Source of the DNA: DATAES01 sp963802415
Lineage (GTDB): Bacteria > Actinomycetota > Acidimicrobiia > Acidimicrobiales > JACDCH01
DNA length: 64,000 bases
Direction of reading: 5' to 3'
Assembly (NCBI GenBank): GCA_963802415.1
Contig: CAWDIH010000001.1
Coordinates: 620,001 to 684,000, forward strand
Shown: piece by piece, positions 34,953 through 45,277 of the stretch
How the letters are laid out: each line of letters starts with the position of its first letter
How positions within the stretch are numbered: position 1 is the stretch's first letter
Notes under the pieces: generated by a model
The model's database searches: none
Seen by the model: the letters and a program-made list of their open reading frames with translations, nothing else
What the model was told of the DNA's origin: nothing
Position numbers and translations under genes: made by a program

Positions 34953-35635
34953 GCCGCGCGGTAGGCGTTGTCCTCTTTCCGGGTTCGAACTGCGAACTCG
35001 ACGTGATGGAGGGCATTCGCGTTGCCGGCGGTGACGCGAGGATCCTTTGGCATGGCGACCGGTCGGTCGGCGATGTCGACGCCGTCGTCGTTCCCGGAGG
35101 GTTCGCACACGGCGATTACTTGCGGCCTGGCGCCATCGCTCGGTTCTCGCCGATCATGTCCGCGGTCGAGAAATTCGCCGGTGACGGAGGACCGGTCGTG
35201 GGCATCTGCAACGGGTTCCAAGTCTTGACGGAGGCGGGCCTGCTGCCGGGCGCGCTGCAGAAAAACCGAGGTTTGAAGTTCTTGTGCACTTCGGTCGATC
35301 TTCGTGTCGAGACCGACGCTTCGGTCCTCACCTCGAATGCCGAGGTCGGCGCGATCCTGCGAATACCGATCAATCATTTCGAGGGGAACTACACGTGTTC
35401 AGCCAGGACGCTGGCTGAGCTGCAGGCAGATGACCGGGTCGTGTTGCGCTACGTCGACAACCCAAATGGCGCCCTCGACGACATCGCTGGAATCTGCAAC
35501 GACGGTCGCAACGTGGTCGGGTTGATGCCCCATCCCGAGCGCGCCAGCAGCCCGTTGCTGGGTTCGGACGATGGCCTCGTGCTGTTGCGCTCGCTCCTGT
35601 CCTCGGCGGGGACGTCGGTCAACTCGCGCGGCTGA
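34949..35635 (+). CDS. purQ: FGAM synthase glutaminase subunit PurQ
   Basis: A 228-residue class I glutamine amidotransferase providing ammonia to PurL. It has VVLFPGSNCELD, VVPGGFAHGDYLRPGAIA, the nucleophile Cys in VGICNGFQVLTEAGLLPGAL, and VGLMPHPERA with the catalytic His and Glu. The GTG overlaps the purS stop (GTGA). Its 3' end overlaps the next minus-strand gene by 17 bases. Confidence 0.95.
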   Translation: MSRAVGVVLFPGSNCELDVMEGIRVAGGDARILWHGDRSVGDVDAVVVPGGFAHGDYLRPGAIARFSPIMSAVEKFAGDGGPVVGICNGFQVLTEAGLLPGALQKNRGLKFLCTSVDLRVETDASVLTSNAEVGAILRIPINHFEGNYTCSARTLAELQADDRVVLRYVDNPNGALDDIAGICNDGRNVVGLMPHPERASSPLLGSDDGLVLLRSLLSSAGTSVNSRG

Positions 35636-36032
35636 TTCCAGCCTGCTTCAGCACGGCCGGCGAGACGCCTGCCTCTCTCCACGTGGCGTACGAGATCCCT
35701 TTTCGGTCGCCGTATGCCTTCGCTGCCGCGATGAAATCCTTCTCCACCCCTGCAAGGTCGACGCTCGTGTCCATTCCCGCGAGCTCGTCTTGCAGGTCGC
35801 GACGCTCCTGTCGCAGGTGCAGGGCGTGCAGCTTGTCGGCCGAGGGAAGCTCTGTGTCGATGGTCTGCAGGCGCTTCTTGATCGAGTCAGGCGTCCGCTT
35901 GCGACCTCGCTTCGGCCGGTTGGCGTCGAGCGCTTCGAGATACGCGCGCACCGCGCGCCCTTGCGTGCGGCCCTCGGCCAACGCGGCTTTGTGCTCGGCC
36001 GACATGGGTCGTTGACTCTTCCTTGCAGCCAT
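35619..36032 (-). CDS. Conserved actinobacterial hypothetical protein
   Basis: A 137-residue basic, helical protein: an Arg/Lys-rich N-terminus (MAARKSQRPMSAEHKAALAEG, with KRGRKRTPDSIKKRLQ), a coiled-coil-like middle (ALHLRQERRDLQDELAGMD), and a C-terminal segment ISYATWREAGVSPAVLKQAG resembling a small DNA- or ribosome-related helix bundle. I do not know its function. It lies opposite the purine genes, convergent with purQ. Confidence 0.65.
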   Translation of the reverse strand: MAARKSQRPMSAEHKAALAEGRTQGRAVRAYLEALDANRPKRGRKRTPDSIKKRLQTIDTELPSADKLHALHLRQERRDLQDELAGMDTSVDLAGVEKDFIAAAKAYGDRKGISYATWREAGVSPAVLKQAGISRAS

Positions 36033-36133
36033 CGTTCCGAGCGTACTTGGTGTATTTCGGCCATTCCATGCCGCCTCTTTCGGGCAATGAGCGATTGCGG
36101 ACCGGTTCTCGTGGGGGAATCCGCTTCGCTACC

Positions 36134-37471
36134 GTGGAAGGTTTGGAGCGCTTGAACGGTCGGGTTGACAATCCCTGGGAGCTGACTGATCGCCAAGCGG
36201 TGGGGCGGTTGATGCACGACCTCGTTCGGGAGATGTACCCGATGTGCCGGAGCATCACGGGTGACGGCGTACGCGAGACGCTGGCCATCGTCGGACGCGA
36301 GATTCCCCTCGACGTGAGCGAGGTTCCCTCTGGTACCGACGTCCTCGACTGGACGGTGCCGCGTGAGTGGAACATCCGCGATGCGTGGATCAAGGACCGC
36401 GCCGGCAACCGGGTCGTCGACTTCCGGGAATGCAATCTCCATGTGGTCAGCTACAGCGTGCCGGTACGCGCAACCATGGGTCGCGCCGAGCTCGAACCGC
36501 ACTTGCACTCGCTGCCTGACCATCCGCACTGGGTGCCGTACCGAACGTCCTATTACAACGAGACGTGGGGCTTCTGCCTCAGCGAGAACCAACGCCGGGC
36601 GCTTGTCGACGACGAGTACGAGGTGTGCATCGACTCCGACCTGAGCGATGGTCACCTGACATACGGCGAGTGCGTGATACCAGGATCGTCTGGCCGAGAG
36701 GTTCTGATCTCGAGCCATGTCTGTCATCCGTCGCTGTGCAACGACAACCTCGCGGGCATCGCGCTCGGTGTGCACCTCGCGCGCCAGTTGGGAGACGTCG
36801 ACCTTCGGTACACATACCGGTTCGTCTTCGCGCCCGGGACCATCGGCGCGATCACATGGCTGGCGCGGAACCCGGAGGCGACCGCGCGGATCGACCACGG
36901 GCTCGTGCTCACATGTGTCGGCGATCCGGGACGGTTCACGTACAAGCGGAGCCGGCGCAGCGACGCGCCGATCGACCGGGCGGCGGCCTACGTGCTCGAC
37001 CATCTTGGCCCGGGCAACACCGTCGTCGACTTCCATCCGTACGGGTACGACGAGCGGCAGTACTGCTCGCCCGGCTTCGACCTCGGTGTTGGTTGCCTGA
37101 TGCGCTCGCATCACGGGCAGTTCCCCGAGTACCACACGTCGGCGGACGACGTCGACTTCGTGCAGCCGGATGCGCTGGCGGGCTCGCTCGAGGCGTGCTT
37201 GCGCATCGTCGACGTGCTCGAACACGACCGCCGGTATCGCAACCTGAACCCGTACGGCGAGCCGATGCTGGGCAGGCGCGGCTTGTACCGCAGCATCGGC
37301 GGCGAAGCGGACGCCAAGACGAGTGAGCTCGCGCTGCTGTGGGTCTTGAACCAATCCGATGGTGAGCATTCCCTCCTCGACATTGCAGAGCGCTCCGGGC
37401 TCGAGTTCTCGTTCGTGCGTAGAGCGGCTGCGACCCTGGTCGAGCACGACCTGCTCGAGCCGGTGTCGTGA
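36134..37471 (+). CDS. DUF4910 / aminopeptidase-like protein, polysaccharide-linked
   Basis: A ~445-residue protein of the DUF4910/DUF2172 family, which has a zinc-aminopeptidase fold (SSHVCHPSLCNDNLAGIALG, FAPGTIGAITWL, HHGQFPEYHTSADDVDF with metal ligands) and a winged-helix-like C-terminus (LDIAERSGLEFSFVRRAAATLVEHDLL). Relatives sit in surface polysaccharide or antibiotic clusters. The start is uncertain: GTG at 36134 or ATG at 36212. Its stop overlaps the rmlC start, so the two are coupled. Confidence 0.8.
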   Translation: MEGLERLNGRVDNPWELTDRQAVGRLMHDLVREMYPMCRSITGDGVRETLAIVGREIPLDVSEVPSGTDVLDWTVPREWNIRDAWIKDRAGNRVVDFRECNLHVVSYSVPVRATMGRAELEPHLHSLPDHPHWVPYRTSYYNETWGFCLSENQRRALVDDEYEVCIDSDLSDGHLTYGECVIPGSSGREVLISSHVCHPSLCNDNLAGIALGVHLARQLGDVDLRYTYRFVFAPGTIGAITWLARNPEATARIDHGLVLTCVGDPGRFTYKRSRRSDAPIDRAAAYVLDHLGPGNTVVDFHPYGYDERQYCSPGFDLGVGCLMRSHHGQFPEYHTSADDVDFVQPDALAGSLEACLRIVDVLEHDRRYRNLNPYGEPMLGRRGLYRSIGGEADAKTSELALLWVLNQSDGEHSLLDIAERSGLEFSFVRRAAATLVEHDLLEPVS

Positions 37472-37998
37472 GGTTCACGAAGACGGCGATCGACGGCGTC
37501 GTCGTCGTCGATCCCGAGCGTTACGAGGACGACCGCGGCTTCTTCGCTCGCAGCTTCTGCGTGGATGAGTTCGTCGCGCACGGTCTCGACCCCGCGGTCG
37601 TGCAGTGCAACATCTCCTACAACGCGCGCGCCGGAACCGTGCGCGGCATGCACTATCAGGCTCCGCCGGCGTCGGAGACGAAGCTGGTGCGCTGCACGCG
37701 GGGCGCGATCCTCGACGTGGTCGTGGATCTCCGTCCGGACTCGCCCACCTACCGGCAGCACGTCGCCGTCGAACTCACCGCGGCCAACCGCCGTGCTCTC
37801 TACATCGCGAAAGGTCTGCTTGCCCACGGCCTCCAGACCCTCGAAGACGACACCGAGGTGTCGTACCAGATGGGTCAGCGCTACACGCCCGGTGCCGACC
37901 GCGGCGTCCGCCACGACGAGCCGGCCTTGGGCATCTCCTGGCCATTGCCTGTGTCCTCCATCTCGGAGAAGGACACGGCATGGCCCCTTCTGTCATGA
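37468..37998 (+). CDS. rmlC: dTDP-4-dehydrorhamnose 3,5-epimerase-like protein
   Basis: A 176-residue cupin epimerase. Features: DDRGFFARSFCVDEF, QCNISYNARAGTVRGMHYQAPP with the catalytic His, VRCTRGAILDVVVDLR, and ALYIAKGLLAHGLQTLEDDTEVSY. It converts dTDP-4-keto-6-deoxyglucose to the L-rhamnose precursor or a related sugar. GTG start overlaps the DUF4910 stop, and its own stop overlaps the next ATG. No rmlABD is here, so the exact sugar is not fixed. Confidence 0.85.
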   Translation: MRFTKTAIDGVVVVDPERYEDDRGFFARSFCVDEFVAHGLDPAVVQCNISYNARAGTVRGMHYQAPPASETKLVRCTRGAILDVVVDLRPDSPTYRQHVAVELTAANRRALYIAKGLLAHGLQTLEDDTEVSYQMGQRYTPGADRGVRHDEPALGISWPLPVSSISEKDTAWPLLS

Positions 37999-39167
37999 CC
38001 GGAGACGTGGTCGACGTGCTCGTCGTCGGTGGCGGCATCGTCGGGCTGGCGACGGCACATCGGCTGGCCGAGAGCCGACCCGATGTCCGCATCACCGTGC
38101 TCGAGAAAGAGGCAGCGGTGGGGCGGCACCAGAGCTCGCACAACTCGGGCGTGCTCCATGCCGGGCTCTACTACGCACCGGGTTCGAGGAAGGCGGAGCT
38201 GTGCCGGCGAGGCAAGGCTGCGGTTGAAGCATTTGCAGAGGCGCACGGCATTCCCGTCGTGCGCAACGGCAAGCTGGTGGTCGCGGTCGACGAGCGCGAA
38301 CTGCCGGCGCTCGCGGCGCTGACCGAACGCGCCCAGGCGAACGGCGTACCCGAGTTGCGCACCCTCGACCGAGACGAGTTGCGCGAGATCGAGCCACACG
38401 TGGCCGGAGTCAGGGCGCTTCATTCGCCGACGACTGGGGTCATCGACTTTGGCCTCGTGTGTGATGCCTTGGCCGGCGAACTCGACGTCCGGACCGGAAC
38501 CGGTCTCGTGGACCTGGTCGAGAACAACAATGGACGCGTCCGGGTGACGACGACGAGCGGGGAGATCGAGGCGCGCGCGGTCGTCGTGTGTGCCGGGCTG
38601 TGGTCGTCGCAGCTCGCCAAGCATGCCGGCCTTGTGACCGACGTGCAGATCGTGCCGTTCCGTGGGACGTGGCTCGCGCTGCGGCCATCCGGGGCCCACT
38701 TGGTGCGCGGCAACATCTACCCCGTCCCCGATCCCGAGCTGCCGTTCCTCGGCGTGCACTTCACACGTCGCGTCGACCGCAGTGTCTGGTCTGGTCCCAA
38801 CGCGGTGCTCTCGCTCACTGAGCGTTCGGTCGTCCGTGACGCGCTGCGGTTTCGCGGGCTGTGGCGGCTCGGTATGCGCGAGGCACGCGTCGCGGCTCGT
38901 GAGTTCCGCTTGTCCCACTGGCACCGTGCCACGCTGCGCGAGCTCAACCGGTACGTCCCTGAGTTGAAGCACGAGGACATCGACTGGTCGAACCGCCCGT
39001 CGGGCGTTCGCGCGCAAGCGGTGCGCCGCGACGGCTCACTCGTTGACGACTTCGTGATCGAAGGCGATCGCCGAGTCCTCTGGGTGCTGAACGCGCCGTC
39101 GCCTGCGGCCACGGCCTCGCTCGCGATCGGTGAGGTGCTCGCCGGAGAAGCGTTGACCCGCTTGTAG
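37995..39167 (+). CDS. lhgO: L-2-hydroxyglutarate oxidase
   Basis: A 390-residue FAD-dependent oxidase of the DAO fold. It has the dinucleotide motif VLVVGGGIVGLATAHRLAE, then EAAVGRHQSSHNSGVLHAGLYYAPGSRKAELC, the LhgO signature, and VNAP-type C-terminus (VLNAPSPAATASLAIGEVLA). It oxidises L-2-hydroxyglutarate to 2-oxoglutarate and passes electrons on. Start: ATG at 37995 overlapping the rmlC stop (ATGA); an in-frame ATG at 37980 is also possible. Confidence 0.88.
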   Translation: MTGDVVDVLVVGGGIVGLATAHRLAESRPDVRITVLEKEAAVGRHQSSHNSGVLHAGLYYAPGSRKAELCRRGKAAVEAFAEAHGIPVVRNGKLVVAVDERELPALAALTERAQANGVPELRTLDRDELREIEPHVAGVRALHSPTTGVIDFGLVCDALAGELDVRTGTGLVDLVENNNGRVRVTTTSGEIEARAVVVCAGLWSSQLAKHAGLVTDVQIVPFRGTWLALRPSGAHLVRGNIYPVPDPELPFLGVHFTRRVDRSVWSGPNAVLSLTERSVVRDALRFRGLWRLGMREARVAAREFRLSHWHRATLRELNRYVPELKHEDIDWSNRPSGVRAQAVRRDGSLVDDFVIEGDRRVLWVLNAPSPAATASLAIGEVLAGEALTRL

Positions 39168-39176
39168 CGTGACGGC

Positions 39177-41424
39177 GTGGGCGTCACGGACCGACAAGAC
39201 CACATTCATCGCGCGCTCGGACTGACCGACGACGAGCGCGATCGCATCGAGCAGATCCTGGGACGACCGCCGAACCATCTCGAGCTCGCGATGTACGCGG
39301 TGATGTGGTCTGAGCACTGCTCGTACAAGTCGTCACGTCTCCACCTCCGCCGTCTGCCGACAGAGGCGCCGTGGGTCCTCGTCGGGCCGGGCGAAGGCGC
39401 TGGTGTCGTCGATGTCGGCGAGGAAATCGCGGTAGCGATCCGCATCGAGAGCCACAACCATCCGTCCGCCGTAGAGCCCTATCAAGGAGCGGCGACGGGC
39501 GTCGGAGGGATCCTTCGAGACATCTTCTCGATGGGCGCCCGCCCGATCGCCGTGATGGATCCGCTCCGGTTCGGCCCGATCGACGACGCGCGGAGCCGCT
39601 GGGTGGCGGAAGGCGTCGTGTCCGGCATCTCCGGCTACGGCAACTCGGTCGGCGTCCCCACGGTCGGTGGGGAAGTGGTGTTCGACGAGACCTACACGGG
39701 GAACCCCCTCGTGAACGTCCTGTCCATTGGCGTGCTCCCGGTCGACCGTTTGGTGCTCGGACGGGCGACGGGCGTGGGAAACCTTGCGGTGCTGCTCGGA
39801 TCGTCGACCGGCCGCGATGGGATCGGTGGCGTGAGCGTGCTCGCGTCCGCGGGGTTCGGCAACGACGAAGCCGACGCTGCGAAACGACCGAGCGTGCAGG
39901 TCGGCGATCCCTTCGAGGAGAAGCGCCTCATCGAGGCGTGCCTGGCGTTGCTCGACGCCGGGCTGGCGGTGGGCGTGCAGGACCTCGGCGGGGCCGGGCT
40001 CACGTGTGCCACGAGCGAGACCGCGGCCAAGGGCGGCGCGGGTATGGACGTCTACCTCTCGGAGGTGCCGCGACGGGAGCCGGGCATGCAGCCGTTCGAG
40101 GTGATGACGAGCGAGTCGCAGGAGCGGATGCTCGCCATCGTCCGGCCCGAGGATCTCGACGAGGTCCTTGAGATCTGTGATCGCTGGGAGGTGCGCGCTG
40201 CGGTCGTCGGGACCGTGACCGGATCCGGCCGGCTGCGCATCTTGAGCGACTACGACGGCGACGTCCTCGCCGACGTTCCCGCCAAGTCATTGGAAGACGA
40301 CGCCCCGCTCTACGACCGCCCCCGCCGCGCGCCGGAGCATGTCGCCGAACTCCGGGGAGAAACGGGCGCTATAGCGCCCGTTTCCATCCAACATTCGCAG
40401 GGGGAGCGACTCCTCGGGATGCTGGCGGACACGGTATGGGTGTGGTCGCAGTACGACCACCAGTTGTTCTTGAACACAGTGGTCGGGCCGGGTGGCGACG
40501 CGACGGTCCTGCGGTTGAAGCATCCGACGACCGGCGTCGACACCGGCCGGGCGCTGGCGTTGACCACCGACGGGAATCACCGGTGGTGCACGGTCGACCC
40601 TCGTGTCGGCACGGCTTGGGTGGTAGCCGAGTCCATGCTCAACCTGGCGTGTGTCGGTGCGCGCCCGCTGGCCGTCGTCAACTGCCTCAACTTCGGCAAC
40701 CCTGAGCATCCGGAAGTGATGTGGCAGCTGTCAGAAGCCATCGACGGCATGGGGGACGCGTGCCGTGCGCTCAAGATCCCGGTGGTCGGCGGGAACGTCA
40801 GCCTCTACAACGAGTCACGTGGGCGCGACATCGATCCGACGCCGGTGATCGGGATGCTCGGGATCATCGACCGGCTCGGTGACTCGCCGCCGCCTTCCGT
40901 CGGACTTGCCGACGGCGATCGCGTCGTTGTGCTCGGCCCGGCTGCGGGGACGGCGCTCGACTTCGACACCCACCGCAAGGTGTGCGAGGTCGTTGCTTCC
41001 CTCGTGAACGATCGAGTTGTCGAAGGTGTGCACGACGTGTCCGAAGGCGGGCTCGCACTGACGCTCGCAGAGATGGCCGTTCGCTCGCAGGTCGGATTCC
41101 GCGTCGACGCTGCGGACGTGTTCGTCGAGTCACCATCACGCGTCGTGGTGTCGGCGGCGGCCGCGAACTTGCCGCGAGGTGCATCGCCGCCACGTCGAGG
41201 CCGGCGTCGACGCCGTCCTGCTCGGGGAGGCGGGAGGCGATCGGCTGGAGATCGAGGGGCAGTTCGACATCGAGCTCGACGCTGCGATCGCGGCGTGGCG
41301 CGACCGCATCCCCGAGCGCACTCGGTGCGGGTACCGCGCAGAGCTGAGCTACGAAGCCGTCATCCCGCCGTCGACGACGAACTCCGATCCGGTGCTGTAC
41401 GCGCTCTCGTCCGACGCGAGATAG
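39177..41424 (+). CDS. purL: FGAM synthase subunit PurL (frameshifted near the C-terminus)
   Basis: Phosphoribosylformylglycinamidine synthase large subunit, 748 residues after repair; the short form that needs PurS and PurQ. It shows MWSEHCSYKSS, IRIESHNHPSAVEPYQGAATGVGGI, VGVQDLGGAGLTCATSE and VPVVGGNVSLYNES-type repeats. An extra C at 41172-41173 shifts the frame after SAAAANL; the other frame continues REVHRRHVEAGVDAVLLGEAGGD. GTG start. After repair its last ~25 codons (to the TAG at 41422) run over the 3' end of the convergent SDR gene, which is unusual. Confidence 0.93.
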
Positions 41425-42089
41425 AGCGCAAGTCGCGCCACCTCGACGGCTTCGGCTTTGCGCCCGACCGGTACACGCTGCATGACGGCAGCCATGATCC
41501 CCCACCGCTCGAACTCTTCGAGCATCGGCGTCTCGATGATGCCGGGATGGATGGAGTTGACCCGCACACCGAACGGCGCGACCTCGAGCGCCACCGCCTT
41601 CGTCATCCCTCGCACCGCCCATTTGCTGGCGCCGTACGCGATCATCCCCGGACTTCCCATCAAGCCGGCGACCGACGAGATGTTGATGATCGATCCGGTC
41701 TGACGCTCCACCATGTGTGGCACGACGGCCTTCATGCCGAGGAACACGCCGATCTGGTTTACGTCGATGACCCGCCGGTAGTCCTCCTCCGTCGTCATGA
41801 GCAGGGGCGAGATCGCGACGATCCCGGCGTTGTTCACCAGAACGTCGAGCTGGCCGTGTTCCGAGAGGACGGCGTCGACGACGCTCGCCCACTCCGCTTC
41901 ACGGGTGACGTCGTGATGGTGGTACGTCGAACGGTCACCGATCGACGCTGCGGTCTGCTTGCCTTCGTCGTCGAGCACGTCGGTGATCACGACCGCGGCT
42001 CCCTCGCTGGCGAAGAGGTCTGCTTCCTGCGCTCCTTGTCCCCGTGCCCCTCCGGTGATCAGGGCCACCTTGCCGTCGAGCCGTCTCAT
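41349..42089 (-). CDS. Short-chain dehydrogenase/reductase
   Basis: A 246-residue classical SDR. It has the NAD(P) motif ALITGGARGQG, NNAG (VLVNNAGIV), the active site Ser in NISSVAGLMGSPGMI, and YGASK with Tyr and Lys. The C-terminus GSEFVVDGGMTAS is typical of the FabG-like family. The preference is probably NAD(H) (ITDVLDDEG). The substrate is unknown; relatives oxidise 3-alpha-hydroxysteroids or related alcohols. Tail-to-tail with purL. Confidence 0.88.
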   Translation of the reverse strand: MRRLDGKVALITGGARGQGAQEADLFASEGAAVVITDVLDDEGKQTAASIGDRSTYHHHDVTREAEWASVVDAVLSEHGQLDVLVNNAGIVAISPLLMTTEEDYRRVIDVNQIGVFLGMKAVVPHMVERQTGSIINISSVAGLMGSPGMIAYGASKWAVRGMTKAVALEVAPFGVRVNSIHPGIIETPMLEEFERWGIMAAVMQRVPVGRKAEAVEVARLALYLASDESAYSTGSEFVVDGGMTAS

Positions 42090-42099
42090 CCGCCGGACC

Positions 42100-42588
42100 C
42101 TACAAGAACGGTGTCGGACCCTCCGGGTGCTCGTGCGTCACCTTGAAGAGGATGCGATCGAGGACGAAGAACTTGGCGAGCCACAGCACGCCGAACCCGA
42201 GCACGTTGCCGACGTTCGCGAGGATCGGGCTGTCGGGATAACGATCCTCGAGCAACACCACGAACAGAGTCGACAGCAGGAGCCCGAGGAACGTCATCGT
42301 CCAGAACGGGATGATCTCGGCGTAGATGCTGCTCTTCCCCCGCTTCTGCCAGACCCACGCGCGGCTCAGGTAGTACGTGGGCACCGTGCTGATTGCGACG
42401 GCCGTGACGTTGGCCCATCCCCACGACCAGCCGAGGACGGAGGCGAACAGGAAGATGAGCGTCTGACCCATCACCACGCCGACGACCGACGTCATCGAGT
42501 ACTTCCAGAGCTTCTGCACCAGCGGCCGGTCGTAGAGCTCCTGCAGCCATTCGGGTCCGGGGATGCGCGACGTCGACGTGCTGGGCAC
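42100..42588 (-). CDS. GtrA-family membrane protein
   Basis: A 162-residue protein with four predicted membrane helices (SMTSVVGVVMGQTLIFLFASV, NVTAVAISTVPTYYLSRAWVW, FWTMTFLGLLLSTLFVVLL, NVLGFGVLWLAKFFVLDRILF), the GtrA pattern. Such proteins help move bactoprenol-linked sugars or act with glycosyltransferases in cell-surface polysaccharide synthesis. It shares the strand of the SDR gene, 10 bases upstream of it, and is divergent from purF with ~77 bases between starts. Confidence 0.85.
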   Translation of the reverse strand: MPSTSTSRIPGPEWLQELYDRPLVQKLWKYSMTSVVGVVMGQTLIFLFASVLGWSWGWANVTAVAISTVPTYYLSRAWVWQKRGKSSIYAEIIPFWTMTFLGLLLSTLFVVLLEDRYPDSPILANVGNVLGFGVLWLAKFFVLDRILFKVTHEHPEGPTPFL

Positions 42589-42665
42589 GTCCGCAGGCTA
42601 ACGGCCGCTTCCGCCCGCGGCCGCAGAAGACACTCACGGGCGCCGTCCGTCCGTATCATGAGGTA

Positions 42666-44220
42666 GTGACCTCTTCCGAGCGGCGAGCGAGGCGCGCGCC
42701 CGTCGAGCGATCATTCGGAGGCAAGAGCGACGACGCGCTCGAGGAGGCCTGCGGTGTCTTCGGCGTGTACGCACCGGGACAGCCGGTCGCGCAGCTGACC
42801 TACCTCGGCATGTTCGCCTTGCAGCACCGGGGCCAGGAGGCCGCTGGCATGGCGGTCAGCGACGGCTCCGAGATCATGGTCGTTAAGGAGCAGGGCCTCG
42901 TCGCGACCGTCTTCGACGACCGCACGCTCGCACCCCTCGTCGGACACCTCGCGATCGGGCACACTCGCTACTCGACCACGGGCGCGAGTGAGTGGCGCAA
43001 CGCGCAGCCCGTGTATCGAAGTGTCGGTGACACCGCGGCCGACACGAACCAGTTCGTGCTCGGACACAACGGCAATCTCGTGAACACCCAAGCGCTCGTC
43101 GACGAAGCGGGAATGTTGCCGGGCACCGCGACGAGCGACAGCGACATCGTCGCGGAGCTGCTCGCGAGATCGATCATGACGCGTCGCGATCAGCAGAGCG
43201 ACGATCGTGCGCTCGAGCGGGCCCTGCTCGAGGTGCTGCCGCTCCTGCGGGGCGCCTTCTCGTTTGTGCTCGCCGACGAAGGCCACGTCATCGGCGTACG
43301 TGACCCCCACGGGTTCCGGCCGCTGTGTCTCGGCAAGTTGGAGAACGGTTGGGTCCTCGCGTCCGAGACTCCCGCGCTCGACATCGTCGGCGCTCACTTC
43401 GTCCGCGAATTGGATCCAGGTGAGATGGTGGTCATCGACGCCACCGGCTGCCGTTCGCTGCGCCCGTTCCCCGAGTCGGATCTCGCCCCGGCCCTGTGCC
43501 TGTTCGAGTTCGTGTACTTCGCCCGACCGGACAGCGTCCTGTACGGACGCAACGTCCACCAGGCACGGGTGCGAATGGGCGAACAGCTCGCGCTGCAGGC
43601 CCCGGTGGAAGCGGACATGGTCATGGGCGTCCCCGAATCCGGTGTGCCGGCCGCCGAGGGTTTCCCGCGTGAGCGGCATCCCATATGGCCAGGGTCTCGT
43701 CAAGAACCGCTACATCGGTCGCAGCTTCATCGCACCGAGCCAGGCCATGCGTGAGTCCGCGGTGCGCATGAAGCTCAATCCGCTCCGCGAGAACGTTGCC
43801 GGCAAGCGTCTCATCGTCATCGACGACTCGATCGTGCGGGGAACGACGCAGCGCCAACTCGTGAAGATGTTGCGCGAGGCGGGAGCGGCCGAGGTCCACC
43901 TGCGCATCACGTCACCGCCCGTGAAGTGGCCTTGTTTCTACGGGATCGACACCGGCAATCGTGGTGAGCTGCTGGCTGCCCAGCTGACCGTCGACGAGAT
44001 CCGCGACTATTTCGGTGCCGACAGCCTCGCCTACCTGACCCTCGACCGGTTGCAGGAGGCGACTGGCGCGGTCGGCGCCGGCTTCTGCAATGCGTGCTTC
44101 ACCGGCGACTATCCGGTCGAGGTCCCCGTGACGCTGCGCAAGGACGTGCTCGAGCGCAACACCATGCCGCCGGGCGAGCTCGAGCGCATCACGCACGAGC
44201 CGCAACTACCGACCGGTTGA
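42666..44220 (+). CDS. purF: Amidophosphoribosyltransferase (frameshifted)
   Basis: First enzyme of purine synthesis, ~518 residues after repair. An N-terminal segment precedes the catalytic Cys in EEACGVFGVYAPGQ; ALQHRGQEAAGMAV, GHTRYSTTG and LGHNGNLVN follow in the glutaminase domain. The PRTase part has VMGVPESGVPAAEGF, IPYGQGLVKNRYIGRSFI and VIDDSIVRGTTQ. Near 43661-43668 the frame shifts: GF is followed in the next frame by RVSGIPYGQG, consistent with two missing bases (family has GFAR-SGIP). GTG start. The final Cys-rich motif GFCNACFTGDYPV is intact. Confidence 0.93.
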
Positions 44221-44222
44221 CC

Positions 44223-45269
44223 GTGCCGGAGACCTACAAAGCGGCCGGCGTCGACATCGCTGCCGGTGAAGAGGCGGTCGAAGCCATCAAGGCGATGGTC
44301 CGGTCGACCTACCGTCCCGAGGTCATCGGGGACATCGGCGGCTTCGGCGGGTTGTTCGCGTTCCCGCAGCATCGGTTCACGAACCCGGTGCTCGTGTCTT
44401 CGACCGATGGCGTCGGCACGAAGGCGCTCGTCGCACAGGCGGTCGGGCGGTTCGACACCATCGGGATCGATCTCGTCGCGATGTGCGTCGACGACCTCGT
44501 GTGCCAAGGCGCCGAGCCGCTGTTCTTCCTCGACTACATCGCGGTCGGCAAGCTCGACGCGGGGCACATCAAGCAGCTCGTCCGGGGCGTGGTCCAGGGA
44601 TGTCAAGAGGCGGGCTGCGCGCTCATCGGCGGCGAGATGGCCGAGCATCCCGGTGCGATGGAACCGGGGGAGTTCGACCTCGTCGGCTTCGCCGTCGGTG
44701 TGGCAGAGCGCGACCGCCTCATCACGGGACAGCGGGTGCAAGCGGGCGATGCCCTCATCGGCCTGCCCTCGCCAGGACTGCGGGCAAACGGCTACTCGCT
44801 GGCGCGGCGCGTCTTGCTCGACCGCGCCGCGCGCCCGCTCGACGGACCAGCGTTCGAGGGTGCGCACCACGATCTTGCGGAGGAACTGCTGCTTCCGTCC
44901 GTCATCTACACGCCAGCCGTGCTCGCGCTGGAGCGCGTGGTCGACGTGCACGCTGTCGCCCACATCACGGGAGGTGGCATTCCCGCGAACCTGGCGCGCA
45001 CGCTTCCGGGCGACGCCGACGCAGTGGTCGATCGGTCCTCGTGGGAACCGCCCCGAATCTTCGACGAGATCAAGAACCTGGGCGACATCGACGACGAGGA
45101 GATGGCGAAGGTGTTCAACCTCGGCATCGGTATGGTCGTCGTGGTTCCCTCCGACGACGCGCATCGCGCCATCGACGTGCTCCGTGGCCACGGGCACGCA
45201 GCGCGCCAGATCGGTGTGGTGGAGCAGGGCGCGGGTCTCGTGCGACTCGTGACGGCCGCCGGCACGTAG
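44223..45269 (+). CDS. purM: AIR synthase
   Basis: A 348-residue phosphoribosylformylglycinamidine cyclo-ligase. It has YKAAGVDIAAGEEAVEAIK, GGFGGLFAF, STDGVGTKALVAQ, DLVCQGAEPLFFLDY, LIGGEMAEHPG, and HITGGGIPANLARTLP. It makes aminoimidazole ribonucleotide with ATP. The GTG at 44223 begins two bases after the purF stop, so purF and purM are coupled. Confidence 0.96.
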   Translation: MPETYKAAGVDIAAGEEAVEAIKAMVRSTYRPEVIGDIGGFGGLFAFPQHRFTNPVLVSSTDGVGTKALVAQAVGRFDTIGIDLVAMCVDDLVCQGAEPLFFLDYIAVGKLDAGHIKQLVRGVVQGCQEAGCALIGGEMAEHPGAMEPGEFDLVGFAVGVAERDRLITGQRVQAGDALIGLPSPGLRANGYSLARRVLLDRAARPLDGPAFEGAHHDLAEELLLPSVIYTPAVLALERVVDVHAVAHITGGGIPANLARTLPGDADAVVDRSSWEPPRIFDEIKNLGDIDDEEMAKVFNLGIGMVVVVPSDDAHRAIDVLRGHGHAARQIGVVEQGAGLVRLVTAAGT

Positions 45270-45277
45270 GAGCGGGA

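Noticed and set aside
35648..37447. A 599-codon minus-strand open frame opposite the DUF4910 gene
   Set aside because: Shadow frame; the plus-strand DUF4910 motifs are clear and the small minus-strand gene at 35619 uses a different frame.
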